Shown here: piece by piece, positions 1-7,605 of the stretch
How the letters are laid out: each line of letters begins with the position of its first letter
Numbering within the stretch: the stretch's first letter is position 1
NCBI GenBank assembly: GCA_964011275.1
Contig: CAXGOB010000083.1
Coordinates: 1 to 20,206, forward strand
DNA length: 20,206 bases
Source: UBA7328 sp002471345
Lineage (GTDB): Bacteria > Bacteroidota > Bacteroidia > Chitinophagales > Saprospiraceae
Direction: 5' to 3'
Notes under the pieces: generated by a model
The model's database searches: none
What the model was told of the DNA's origin: nothing
Seen by the model: only the letters and a program-made list of their open reading frames with translations
Translations under genes and position numbers: made by a program

Positions 1-2
1 GT

Positions 3-1397
3 GATGATTTACGATTACATTCTGGCGTAGGCACTATGTCCAGAGAATTTGTGCTGGGCACACTTAAAAAATACGATTGGGTTCAGATAGGCGGTGCAAT
101 TGAGCATCCAGATAAAGGTAAGATCGTTGACATGAACCAAGACGCAGCAAAAATATCAGGCGTCGAAGATGCATATTTAAAAATATATCCTACTTCTGGT
201 TATGGAGATCAAAATCTTTTAAGACAAGTTATTGAAGCTGAAAAGCCTGATGCAATTGTTCATTTTACGGATCCTAGATTTTGGATTTGGCTTTACCAAA
301 TGGAGCACGAAGTTAGACAACAGATCCCAATAATGTATTATAATATATGGGATGATTTGCCGGACCCAAAATGGAATGAAAATTTTTATGAATCATGTGA
401 TTCTTTAATGGCAATATCAAAACAGACTTATGGTATAAATAAGAGAGTTAGATCTAGAAAACCTTTGGAAGATTGGCAGCTTAATTATGTCCCACATGGT
501 ATTAATGATAAAATATTTAAGCCTTTAGATCTCAATGATCCTCAATTAAAAGAAGTCAGCGAAGGCTTGTTTGGTGAAAATAAACCTGAGTTTGTTGTGT
601 TTTGGAATAACAGAAATGTTAGGCGTAAACAGCCAGGTGATGTCATTTTATCATACAGAGAATTCTGTGACAATCTATCAAAGGAAGAAGCAGAAAAATG
701 TGCTCTTCTAATGCACACACCAATTATTGATGAGAATGGCACAGATTTAGGTGAAGTTGTTAAAAATTGCTGTCCTAACTATAGAGTGGTTTTTAGCACT
801 GATAAATTACCAGCAGAAAGATTAAATTGTTTGTATAACTTATCCGACGTTGTCTTGAATATAGCGAGCAACGAAGGTTTCGGGTTAAGTGGAGCTGAAG
901 CATTATTATCTGGAACAGGAATAATTAATAATGTTACTGGAGGACTACAAGACCACTGTGGTTTTGGATATGAATCTGCAGATACTTGGGATGCTGAAGG
1001 TAAAACTACATCAACAATAAACAAATATTTTACAGCTGATGACTATGTTAAGATAGGAAGTCTACATAAAGCAAGTAAGTGGAAGGAAGCAAAAGGTATT
1101 ACTCATGGTGAATGGGCAACTCCAGTTTGGCCTTCAAATAGGTCGTTACAAGGATCTCCTCAAACTCCATATATATTTGACGATAGAGCTTCTTATGAAG
1201 ATATTGCAATTGCAATCAATGAATGGCACGGAACTGACAAAGACCAAAGAGTAAAAAAAGGCTTGGCTGGAAGAGAATGGGCAATGAACGAAGGCGGACT
1301 ATCAGCTGAAAACATGTGCAATACAATGATTGGTGCAATAGAATCGACATTTGAAAATTGGACTCCAAGAAAAAAATATGAATTAATAGCAATATAA
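3..1397 (+). CDS. GT-B (GT4-like) glycosyltransferase, 5' end outside window
   Basis: This is a retaining GT-B glycosyltransferase that would transfer a sugar from a nucleotide donor in the cytoplasm. The first ATG is at 36, but the same frame is open back to base 3. The extra upstream codons read DDLRLHSGVGT, and SGVGT is the glycine-rich loop normally found near the N-terminus of GT4 enzymes. The true start therefore lies left of the window. Numbering from the Met at 36, the acceptor-domain helix region occupies roughly residues 1-150, the typical VPHGIN segment starts at 152, and a basic NNRNVRRKQPGD loop is near 191. The donor-site E-x7-E motif is EGFGLSGAE (E280, E288), followed by a Gly-rich TGG loop at 301. 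It heads a tandem pair with the GT at 1408, ten bases downstream. Donor and acceptor cannot be read from the sequence. Confidence 0.85.
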   Translation, partial: DDLRLHSGVGTMSREFVLGTLKKYDWVQIGGAIEHPDKGKIVDMNQDAAKISGVEDAYLKIYPTSGYGDQNLLRQVIEAEKPDAIVHFTDPRFWIWLYQMEHEVRQQIPIMYYNIWDDLPDPKWNENFYESCDSLMAISKQTYGINKRVRSRKPLEDWQLNYVPHGINDKIFKPLDLNDPQLKEVSEGLFGENKPEFVVFWNNRNVRRKQPGDVILSYREFCDNLSKEEAEKCALLMHTPIIDENGTDLGEVVKNCCPNYRVVFSTDKLPAERLNCLYNLSDVVLNIASNEGFGLSGAEALLSGTGIINNVTGGLQDHCGFGYESADTWDAEGKTTSTINKYFTADDYVKIGSLHKASKWKEAKGITHGEWATPVWPSNRSLQGSPQTPYIFDDRASYEDIAIAINEWHGTDKDQRVKKGLAGREWAMNEGGLSAENMCNTMIGAIESTFENWTPRKKYELIAI

Positions 1398-1407
1398 AAA
1401 GGTTACA

Positions 1408-2685
1408 ATGAAAGAATTATTAGTATATCAAGGACCTGTATCGAGTAGGTCAGGTTATGGCGATCACGCAAGAGATGTTTTAAGATCATTTATAGAGATG
1501 GATCGATTTGATATAAAGGTTGTTGACACACCATGGGGATCGTGTCCTAGAAATGCATTAAGCAAGGAAAAAGATAAAGATATTTTTGATTTATTTTTAA
1601 GACATTCTTTAGGCAGAAAGCCTGATGTTTTTGTACAAGTCACAATACCATCAGAATTTAATCCAGCAGGTAAATTTAATATTGGTGTAACTGCCGGAAT
1701 AGAAACTACATTGGTCCACCAAAATTGGCTAATAGGAATGAACAAAATGGATCTCAATATTGTTCCTTCCAATCATTCAAAAGATGTTTTTGAATCTACA
1801 ACGTATGAGATGTTTGACGAAAACAAAAACGCAAAAGGTATACTTAAAAGTGAAAAACCTATTGAAGTTCTTTTTGAAGGTGCTGACCTTTCAATATTTG
1901 ATTCTAAAATACCAATACCTTCAGAGATAAATGACACATTATCTCAAATAAAAGAGGAGTTCAATTTTCTTTTTGTCGGTCATTGGCTACAAGGTGATTT
2001 AGGACATGATAGAAAAGACATTGGAATGTTAATTAAAACGTTCTGTGAAACCTTTGCAGGCCCTGGTAAAAAACCAGGTTTAATTTTAAAAACCAGCTCA
2101 GCAACATTTAGTGTAATTGACAGGGAAAATATTAAAAATAAGATTGATACAATAAAAAATTCAATAAAATCTTCTAAAAATAATTTGCCTAACATATATC
2201 TTTTGCATGGTGATTTATCTTCAGAAGAAATGAATGGTTTATATAACCATAAAAAAATTAAGGCTCATATTTCATATACAAAAGGTGAGGGCTTTGGCCG
2301 ACCATTACTTGAAGCAAGTTTGAGTGGTAAGCCAGTAATAGCACCAGGCTGGTCAGGGCACACTGATTTTTTGAAAGATCACTCCGTTATGTTACCAGGT
2401 GCAGTTAACAAAGTTCACCAGACAGCTTCTAATGAATGGATAATGGGTGAATCTGGATGGTTTACTGTGGATTACGAATTTGCAAGTAAAACAATTAAAG
2501 AAGTTTATAAAGACTATAAAAAATACGTTGATAAAACCAGAAAACAAAAGCATCATTCAAAGACTGAATTTAGTTTGAAAAAAATGAATGAAAAGCTTTC
2601 TGAAATAATTAACACTAAAGTTGTTAAGAAGGTGGAGTTAGAAATGCCTTCTACATTAAAGTTACCTAAACTAAAAAAGGTTTAA
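1408..2685 (+). CDS. GT-B (GT4-like) glycosyltransferase
   Basis: A second retaining GT-B enzyme of 425 residues. The N-terminal domain begins with a nucleotide-fold strand and the glycine-rich SGYGDHAR loop (15-22), the counterpart of SGVGT in the previous gene. The C-terminal donor domain starts around 185 (FNFLFVGHW). It carries the E-x7-E signature GEGFGRPLLE (E294, E302), followed by GKPVIAPGWSGHTDF (308-321), a standard GT4 donor-binding segment. The last 15 or so residues are Lys/Leu-rich and probably a surface or membrane-associating tail. An AAGGT Shine-Dalgarno-like sequence lies at 1399-1403, four bases before the ATG. The gene follows the first GT by ten bases and precedes the next gene by three, so it is probably co-transcribed. 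The specific sugar is unknown. Confidence 0.87.
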   Translation: MKELLVYQGPVSSRSGYGDHARDVLRSFIEMDRFDIKVVDTPWGSCPRNALSKEKDKDIFDLFLRHSLGRKPDVFVQVTIPSEFNPAGKFNIGVTAGIETTLVHQNWLIGMNKMDLNIVPSNHSKDVFESTTYEMFDENKNAKGILKSEKPIEVLFEGADLSIFDSKIPIPSEINDTLSQIKEEFNFLFVGHWLQGDLGHDRKDIGMLIKTFCETFAGPGKKPGLILKTSSATFSVIDRENIKNKIDTIKNSIKSSKNNLPNIYLLHGDLSSEEMNGLYNHKKIKAHISYTKGEGFGRPLLEASLSGKPVIAPGWSGHTDFLKDHSVMLPGAVNKVHQTASNEWIMGESGWFTVDYEFASKTIKEVYKDYKKYVDKTRKQKHHSKTEFSLKKMNEKLSEIINTKVVKKVELEMPSTLKLPKLKKV

Positions 2686-2688
2686 ACT

Positions 2689-3144
2689 ATGGAACAAGAA
2701 AAAAAGATAAAATGTCCTCACTGCGGATCTGACAATTGTTTTGCAGAACCACATGGAGAAATAGAATCTAAATTATGTATGGGGTGTGGAATGACATACT
2801 CAGGTATTAATAAAGAATCAGTTTTAGAAAAAGAGATGGATTCGAAATCTCCTAAGATCATTAAGGAATTGAAAAAATATAATGGTGAGGAAGTTTGGTA
2901 CCCATCAACAATACAGATTAGAAACAAAGGTATGATATTTCCTGTAGGTACAAAAACCGATTGGAAATGGGCATGTGCTAAAGTTGTTTCTATTCCATTA
3001 TTCGAAAGAATGAATTTTCCTATCGAAGGAAGAAAAGACGAATATTACGAAACTAGATTGGATGTAGAAAACGCTAATGAGTTCGGGCCAGGCGATTTTA
3101 TAAATGCTTGTAAAGAGCTAGGTCTGATAAAGGAAGACGCATAA
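2689..3144 (+). CDS. Zinc-ribbon protein of unknown function
   Basis: A 151-residue protein with an N-terminal zinc ribbon: CPHC (C9, C12) and CMGC (C30, C33) form a four-cysteine site typical of nucleic-acid or protein-binding ribbons. After a charged linker (43-65), the remaining hundred residues form a soluble domain rich in aromatic and charged residues (EEVWYPSTIQIRNKGMIFPV and onward). I cannot assign this domain to a named family. Proteins of this layout are seen as conserved hypotheticals in marine T4-like phages. The gene abuts the next one directly (stop at 3144, next ATG at 3145), which suggests co-expression and perhaps joint function. It interrupts a run of glycosyltransferase genes, and nothing in it suggests a sugar-related activity. 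Confidence 0.7.
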   Translation: MEQEKKIKCPHCGSDNCFAEPHGEIESKLCMGCGMTYSGINKESVLEKEMDSKSPKIIKELKKYNGEEVWYPSTIQIRNKGMIFPVGTKTDWKWACAKVVSIPLFERMNFPIEGRKDEYYETRLDVENANEFGPGDFINACKELGLIKEDA

Positions 3145-3606
3145 ATGTATTTAAGTGCACATAGAATGAAGATAGAATCATCTGCTCCAGCCAATTGGAA
3201 TATGCTGGAAAAAGGTATGGTCTGCACTTTTAAATATAAAAATCAAAAAGGTGAGTCTAAATTTTATATGGCTTTGGTGCTAAATCCTGAATATGGTGAG
3301 AAGATGCATGCGCTTACACTAGATCCGGTCAATGTAGGTTTTTTTGATTCCTGGGCTAAAAAATTAGGTTTAACTTTTTCTAAAAGAATGCGAACATATA
3401 GAAAATTAAATGTTGGCAAATTAATAATCCAGGAAGCATCAAAAAAATTCTATAACTCAGAAATATCAAGCCAAATAAGACAAAAAGGTGGGTTAAATTT
3501 TTCCTATCGAACTTTTTGGGTAAAAGACATGAACGGTTTGAATGTTGTAAATTATGGCTTTTCATTCGTGGACGACAAATATCTTAAGGAGATGAATATA
3601 ATATGA
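3145..3606 (+). CDS. Conserved phage-type hypothetical protein
   Basis: A 153-residue soluble protein with no signal peptide or membrane segment. The segment at 26-61 (MVCTFKYKNQKGESKFYMAL, continuing LVLNPEYGEKMHALTLD) reads as a small beta-barrel-like domain. It resembles a group of phage proteins that I know only as hypotheticals. The rest is basic and helical (KKLGLTFSKRMRTYRK, then a YRTFW element near 122). The gene starts immediately after the zinc-ribbon gene and overlaps the next glycosyltransferase by four bases (ATGA), so it is translationally coupled on both sides. AAGGAG at 3586-3591, inside its 3' end, probably serves the next gene. I infer no function. Confidence 0.7.
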   Translation: MYLSAHRMKIESSAPANWNMLEKGMVCTFKYKNQKGESKFYMALVLNPEYGEKMHALTLDPVNVGFFDSWAKKLGLTFSKRMRTYRKLNVGKLIIQEASKKFYNSEISSQIRQKGGLNFSYRTFWVKDMNGLNVVNYGFSFVDDKYLKEMNII

Positions 3607-4229
3607 TTATTAGTTATTTAATATTTGCTTGCAATGAGCATAAAGAATTAGAAAAACTGTTAGCCAAACTAACTGATTTTGTTCAAGAACCAAATGAAGT
3701 AATGGTTATTCTTGATGACGAAAATACAACTGATGAAGTGATGGACGTTGTTAAAAAATATGAAAACGAAATAGGTTGTTATGCACACAAGCTGAATGGT
3801 GATTTTGCATCTCATAAAAATTTCGGAAATCTTTGTTGTAAAGGTGATTGGATATTCCAGATCGATGCGGATGAGATCCCAAACGATTCTCTTCTTATGG
3901 CACTACATCCTATGCTTGAATTAAATCCTGGAGCTGAATTAATATATATTCCTAGAATAAATACAGTAGATGGTCTAACTGACGAACATATTCAGAAGTG
4001 GGGATGGAAAGTCGATGAAAATGGCTGGGTTAACTTTCCGGATTACCAAACACGTCTTTATAAAAATAATCCTACAAAAATTCAGTGGAAAAATGAGGTT
4101 CACGAGGTTATAGAAGGACACGGAACCTATGCTGCTTTACCAGCTGAAGAATCATATAGCTTATACCATCACAAGGAAATAGACAGGCAAGTAAAACAAA
4201 ATGATTTTTACGAAAAAATAAACGCCTAA
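3603..4229 (+). CDS. Family 2 (GT-A) glycosyltransferase
   Basis: A 208-residue inverting GT2-type enzyme, shorter than the usual 250-300 residues. The N-terminus (MIISYLIFACNE) is the first strand of the GT-A fold, and ILDDENTTD near 36-44 is the nucleotide-binding acidic patch. HKNFGNLCCKGDWIFQIDADE (71-91) contains the metal-binding DxD as D88-A-D90, preceded by the N-x-G-x-x-x-C-x-G-D helix common to the WaaE/KdtX-like LPS-core glycosyltransferases. A conserved acidic/His segment KNEVHEVIEGHG near 163 would complete the acceptor side. It overlaps the previous gene by four bases. It is the last gene before the first promoter-like repeat, which begins inside its stop codon, so it ends a transcription unit. 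The substrate is unknown. Confidence 0.83.
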   Translation: MIISYLIFACNEHKELEKLLAKLTDFVQEPNEVMVILDDENTTDEVMDVVKKYENEIGCYAHKLNGDFASHKNFGNLCCKGDWIFQIDADEIPNDSLLMALHPMLELNPGAELIYIPRINTVDGLTDEHIQKWGWKVDENGWVNFPDYQTRLYKNNPTKIQWKNEVHEVIEGHGTYAALPAEESYSLYHHKEIDRQVKQNDFYEKINA

Positions 4230-4266
4230 AAATTTCTCTATGTCAAATATTTTTAGTATATTAGTA
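4228..4266 (+). promoter_or_regulatory. Promoter-like repeat, copy 1
   Basis: First of three copies of a 39-bp element. It consists of AAAAATTTCTCTATGTC (4228-4244), a 12-base AT-rich spacer, and TATATTAGTA (4257-4266). If TATATT is the -10, transcription would begin near 4269. That gives a leader of about 15 bases before the ATG at 4284. The conserved upstream block then spans about -41 to -25 and lacks a canonical -35 hexamer at 17-bp spacing. The leader has no Shine-Dalgarno sequence but ends in AAACGTT directly before the ATG, as in copy 2. The promoter role is inferred from position and conservation. Confidence 0.7.
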
Positions 4267-4283
4267 CTATAAAATTAAACGTT

Positions 4284-5111
4284 ATGAATCAAAAGTTAAC
4301 AATAGTCCACGGGGTTTATAGAAGAAACCCATACATTTTAGAAACATTGGTTCAGAATTTGATGTCATTAAGGGCTGCAAGAATTACTGACTATCAGTAT
4401 ATTGTATTCAATGATAATGGCGATAGAGAGATCAAGGAAGATATTGAAGACTATCTAGAAGAGGTAGAATACATATATAGTCCTAAGAATTTTGGAAACA
4501 AGGTGTGTAGAGGTAGCTGGGTAGGCTCCTTGCCGTATGTCAAAGGTGAATTATTACATGTTACTGATCAAGATGATCCAATGACACCTTCGTTCTACAA
4601 AACTTCAATGAACATATTCGACAGAAACCCTAAGGTTGACTTAATATTTCATAACTGCATAAAGATTTCAGATGACTCTACTGCTTTAGGATATGGAATG
4701 AATCCGATGATCCAGCCAGGAAATAATTTTCCTTCTTATAATAATCAGCCTCTAGAATGTTTTAAATTATGGTTTGGAATAGGTGAGGAAAATAAGGTGA
4801 CTGCAGCAAACAACTACATGATGGCTTCAGGAGTGATTTATAGAACAAAGTTACATGATATTATTGGCGAACCTGACATGGCTTTTGGTGGAGCATGTGA
4901 TTTTGAGTATTGGTCCAGAATATTATTTAATGAAAGAAAATGTGAAATGGTAAATTTACCAACATGGTTCTATAGACTGTCAGAGTACTCTGCGGGGAAT
5001 ACAATTGTGGATGGAGAAAGAAATAATGATAAATACTTGCATGAGTGTATAGATTCAATAAAGAAAAAGTACACTAAATTGTGGGAGGAGAAAAAACAAA
5101 ATGATGAATAA
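4284..5111 (+). CDS. Family 2-like (GT-A) glycosyltransferase
   Basis: A 275-residue GT-A glycosyltransferase, the first gene behind promoter-like copy 1. The opening strand LTIVHGVYRRN (5-15) is followed by a helix and the strand IVFNDNGDRE (40-49), which supplies the nucleotide-binding Asp. The metal-binding acidic motif is TDQDDP (D95-Q-D97-D98) after the KGELLHV strand, as in GT2 enzymes that use UDP- or dTDP-sugars. A conserved FGGACDFEYWSRIL segment near 201-214 occupies the place of the catalytic-base ED motif. No membrane segment is visible, so it should be cytoplasmic. There is no Shine-Dalgarno sequence before the start; the leader ends in AAACGTT. The 3' end overlaps the epimerase gene by 11 bases. 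Confidence 0.8.
   Translation: MNQKLTIVHGVYRRNPYILETLVQNLMSLRAARITDYQYIVFNDNGDREIKEDIEDYLEEVEYIYSPKNFGNKVCRGSWVGSLPYVKGELLHVTDQDDPMTPSFYKTSMNIFDRNPKVDLIFHNCIKISDDSTALGYGMNPMIQPGNNFPSYNNQPLECFKLWFGIGEENKVTAANNYMMASGVIYRTKLHDIIGEPDMAFGGACDFEYWSRILFNERKCEMVNLPTWFYRLSEYSAGNTIVDGERNNDKYLHECIDSIKKKYTKLWEEKKQNDE
5083..5090 (+). promoter_or_regulatory. Strong Shine-Dalgarno for the epimerase
   Basis: GGGAGGAG ends ten bases before the ATG at 5101 and 13 before the alternative ATG at 5104. It is the most purine-rich, consensus-like ribosome-binding site I see in the window, and it lies inside the preceding glycosyltransferase gene. It supports initiation at 5101 rather than 5104. Confidence 0.6.
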
Positions 5112-6036
5112 TTTGGAAAATACAACGGTTTTAATTACAGGTGGAGTTGGAAACATAGGCTCATATATTGTAGATGAAATATTGAAACAAGAGCCAAGAC
5201 AGGTTATTGTTGTAGACAATTTTTTTAATGGAAACAATATACCATCTGATGATAGAATAAAAATATATCCTTTTGATATTGCTAATGTAGAAGAGTTATC
5301 ACTTGTTTTTGAAAAATATGCTCCGGAATATGTATTCCATTGTGCTTCAATGTTGATTCAAGACAGTGAGCTCTTGCCTAGAAAGTCTATAATGACCAAT
5401 ATTATGGGAACATTTAATATCATTGATTTATCAAATAAACATGGAGTAAAAAAGATATGTTATTCTTCCTCAGCATCAGTATATGGGGAGCCGCAATATT
5501 TGCCAGTAGATGAAGAGCACCCATTTCAATATGACAACTTTATATATGGCTGGACAAAAATTACAGCAGAAATGATTTTTAGATCCAACTGTAAGACAGA
5601 CTGGTTAGGGTATAGATACTACAATGTATACTCTGATAGAATGAAGCAGGGAGCATTGTATACTCAAGTATTTCCTATATTCTATGATAGAATAAAAAAT
5701 GGAGAAGCTATAACAATATATGGTGATGGAAGCCAAACTATGGATTTAATACATGCAGAAGATATAGCAAGAGCAAATATGTTAGGAATGAAAAGTGATG
5801 TTACTGGTGAATTTTTTAATGTAGGAAGTGGAAAAGAAACCAAAGTATCTGAGCTAGCACAAATGATGATGGAAATAATGGGTGTCAATACTCCTATAAA
5901 CTTTGAACCAACTGATACCCAGAAGGTAAAAAACAGAAGAAGCAGCACAGAAAAAATAAATAAGCTTTTAGGGTTTACTCCAAAAGTTTCACCAAAAGAA
6001 GGTTTAACGAGATATATTTTGGAGAAGAATAGATGA
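5101..6036 (+). CDS. NAD-dependent sugar-nucleotide epimerase/dehydratase (GalE-like SDR)
   Basis: An extended short-chain dehydrogenase/reductase of 311 residues that would epimerise or dehydrate a nucleotide sugar, most likely UDP-linked. The NAD-binding TGGVGNIG motif is at 13-20. The acidic D39-N pair follows beta-2 (VVVDNFF). The catalytic Ser lies in SSSASVYGE (122-130), and the active-site pair is Y149-GWT-K153. NVGSGKETKVSELA near 241-254 and the RR pair near 279 are typical of the UDP-glucose 4-epimerase / UDP-GlcNAc epimerase branch. Translation starts with ATGATG; the first ATG is favoured by a strong ribosome-binding site. It overlaps the upstream GT by 11 bases and the formyltransferase by four (ATGA). 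Exact substrate and product cannot be set from sequence alone. Confidence 0.85.
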   Translation: MMNNLENTTVLITGGVGNIGSYIVDEILKQEPRQVIVVDNFFNGNNIPSDDRIKIYPFDIANVEELSLVFEKYAPEYVFHCASMLIQDSELLPRKSIMTNIMGTFNIIDLSNKHGVKKICYSSSASVYGEPQYLPVDEEHPFQYDNFIYGWTKITAEMIFRSNCKTDWLGYRYYNVYSDRMKQGALYTQVFPIFYDRIKNGEAITIYGDGSQTMDLIHAEDIARANMLGMKSDVTGEFFNVGSGKETKVSELAQMMMEIMGVNTPINFEPTDTQKVKNRRSSTEKINKLLGFTPKVSPKEGLTRYILEKNR

Positions 6037-6701
6037 TACAGCGAATAATAGAAGATATAGAGCACCTAAAGATTGGACTGCTAGGTTTTAGACATGAATG
6101 TTTTATACCTGCTCTAAAAGAGTACGGATTAAACTACACATTTTTAAAACAATACCAGGATATAGATGAAACTTTTGATCTCGTTGTCGAAAGTGGAGTT
6201 TATGATATTATTCCAGAAAAATACTTGTCTAAGCCTAAGTATGGAGTAATTGGGATACACGAATCGCCTATGCCTGAAGGTAGAGGTCATGCTCCATTGC
6301 AATGGGCAGTGCTAAACAAAAGGCCAAATCTTACTATAAGTTTATATAGATTAAACTCTAAGGTAGATTCAGGTGAGATAATATACCAACAGCAAGTTGA
6401 AATATCCAAGCTAGATACATATAGAGAATTAGAGGAAAAAAGACAGACTGGAATTGTAGAATGTTTTCGTAATTTTCTAGCAGAATTTAGTCAAGGAGTT
6501 TTAGTACTTAGAGAGCAAACTGGTGCAAGTTCATATCACAAAAAAAGACAACCTATAAATTCACACTTAGATTCAACAAAATCTTTGGATTCTCTATGGG
6601 ATAGCATTAGAATTTGTGATAACATAAATTACCCTGCTTACTTTTATGTAGAAGGTAAAAAAATAATTTTAAGATATGAGGTATCAGATGATAACAGCTA
6701 A
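6033..6701 (+). CDS. Formyltransferase-fold protein, probably sugar N-formyltransferase
   Basis: A 222-residue protein of the methionyl-tRNA/sugar formyltransferase superfamily, which moves a formyl group from N10-formyl-tetrahydrofolate to an amine, here probably an amino sugar on a nucleotide carrier. The core reads YGVIGIHESPMPEGRGHAPL (70-89), matching the family loop IN-x-H-x-S-x-x-P-x-x-(R/K)G. It is followed by ISLYRLNSKVDSGEI, with the catalytic Asp at D112. His76 and D112 are present, but Gly74 occupies the place of the Asn in the N-H-D triad. The C-terminal segment near 180-215 (DSLWDSIRICDNINYPAYFY) resembles the small tail domain of sugar-cassette formyltransferases. It lies between the epimerase and a GHMP kinase, overlapping both. 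It is too short for tRNA formyltransferase (about 310 residues). Confidence 0.75.
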   Translation: MIQRIIEDIEHLKIGLLGFRHECFIPALKEYGLNYTFLKQYQDIDETFDLVVESGVYDIIPEKYLSKPKYGVIGIHESPMPEGRGHAPLQWAVLNKRPNLTISLYRLNSKVDSGEIIYQQQVEISKLDTYRELEEKRQTGIVECFRNFLAEFSQGVLVLREQTGASSYHKKRQPINSHLDSTKSLDSLWDSIRICDNINYPAYFYVEGKKIILRYEVSDDNS

Positions 6702-7605
6702 ATGTCCTTTAAGAATATCTCTAGTCGGTGGATCGACAGACCTTCAGCAATTTCTAGACAAATATGACACAGGCTCTGTTGTTAGTTTTTCTTCTACACT
6801 TTATACCTACATATCTATAAACAGAAATAAAACAGAAAAATATAGAATAAATTATACAAAGACCGAAAATGTTAAGGATCCTTCTAAAATTAAAAATGAC
6901 ATCGCTAGAGAAGTGATAAATCATTTTAATTTACCACCATTGACAATGATTTTTAATTCAGATGTTCCATCAACAGGTACAGGCCTAGCAGCATCTTCTT
7001 CGTATATGGTTGCAGCAATAGCAGCCGCTTTGGAATTCGTAGGTAAAGATTGGTCTCAATATGAGATATGTGAATTAGCTCTTAAACTTGAAAGGAAATT
7101 CAATCCACTAACAGGTTATCAAGACGCGTACGGTTGTGGTATTGGAGGGTTAAAAAGATTTTATTTCAATAAGTATGGCAATGTGAAGGTTGAATTCTTG
7201 CATTCAAAATTATTGTCAGATCTATCTATGACTTTAATACCAACAGGTGTGAAAAGATCTTCTACAGATATACTATCAACAATAGATGTAGATAAAAGTC
7301 TTAAATTATTAGATGACGTTGAAGCTTTTGTAAAATGCAAAGACTCAGAAGAAATTTGCCAAGTCATAAATAATACATGGAAAAATAAGAAAAAAATATC
7401 TACTTCAATGCTGAACAATGATATATCTAAATTAGATGAAGAATTAGAATCTTATTATGGAGGAACCCGGGTTAATGCTAGAAAACTATTAGGTGCTGGA
7501 GGTGGAGGATATTTTCTAGTTATGAGTGATGTGGTTTTAAATCCGGTCGATGGCGAGTTAGATATAAGAATAGATAATAAAGGAGTTGTAGTATATGCCA
7601 ATTAA
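6688..7605 (+). CDS. hddA: GHMP kinase, D-glycero-D-manno-heptose 7-phosphate kinase-like
   Basis: A GHMP-family small-molecule kinase that most resembles HddA, which phosphorylates D-glycero-alpha-D-manno-heptose 7-phosphate at C1. An in-frame ATG exists at 6676. I prefer 6688 because GAGGT (6678-6682) sits five bases before it and the protein then begins MITAKCPLRISLVGG, as relatives do. With that start (305 residues), motif 1 is PLRISLVGGSTDL (7-19). The ATP-binding motif 2 is PSTGTGLAASSS (94-105). The catalytic Asp lies in LTGYQDAYG (D146). Motif 3, GAGGGGYFLV, is near 270. HddA proteins are usually somewhat longer, about 340 residues. The GmhA-like isomerase and a HAD phosphatase lie just downstream, which supports a heptose role. 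Other sugar-1-kinases of the family remain possible. Confidence 0.82.
   Translation: MITAKCPLRISLVGGSTDLQQFLDKYDTGSVVSFSSTLYTYISINRNKTEKYRINYTKTENVKDPSKIKNDIAREVINHFNLPPLTMIFNSDVPSTGTGLAASSSYMVAAIAAALEFVGKDWSQYEICELALKLERKFNPLTGYQDAYGCGIGGLKRFYFNKYGNVKVEFLHSKLLSDLSMTLIPTGVKRSSTDILSTIDVDKSLKLLDDVEAFVKCKDSEEICQVINNTWKNKKKISTSMLNNDISKLDEELESYYGGTRVNARKLLGAGGGGYFLVMSDVVLNPVDGELDIRIDNKGVVVYAN

Noticed and set aside
1..30. Possible end of an upstream gene in frame 1 (nine codons then TAG)
   Set aside because: The adjacent frame, which is open across the same bases, encodes the SGVGT loop of the glycosyltransferase that continues downstream, so the frame-1 peptide is a shadow.
6676..6690. Upstream ATG for the HddA-like kinase
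   Set aside because: The ATG at 6688 has GAGGT at proper spacing and gives the family-typical N-terminus; the upstream ATG overlaps that ribosome-binding site.
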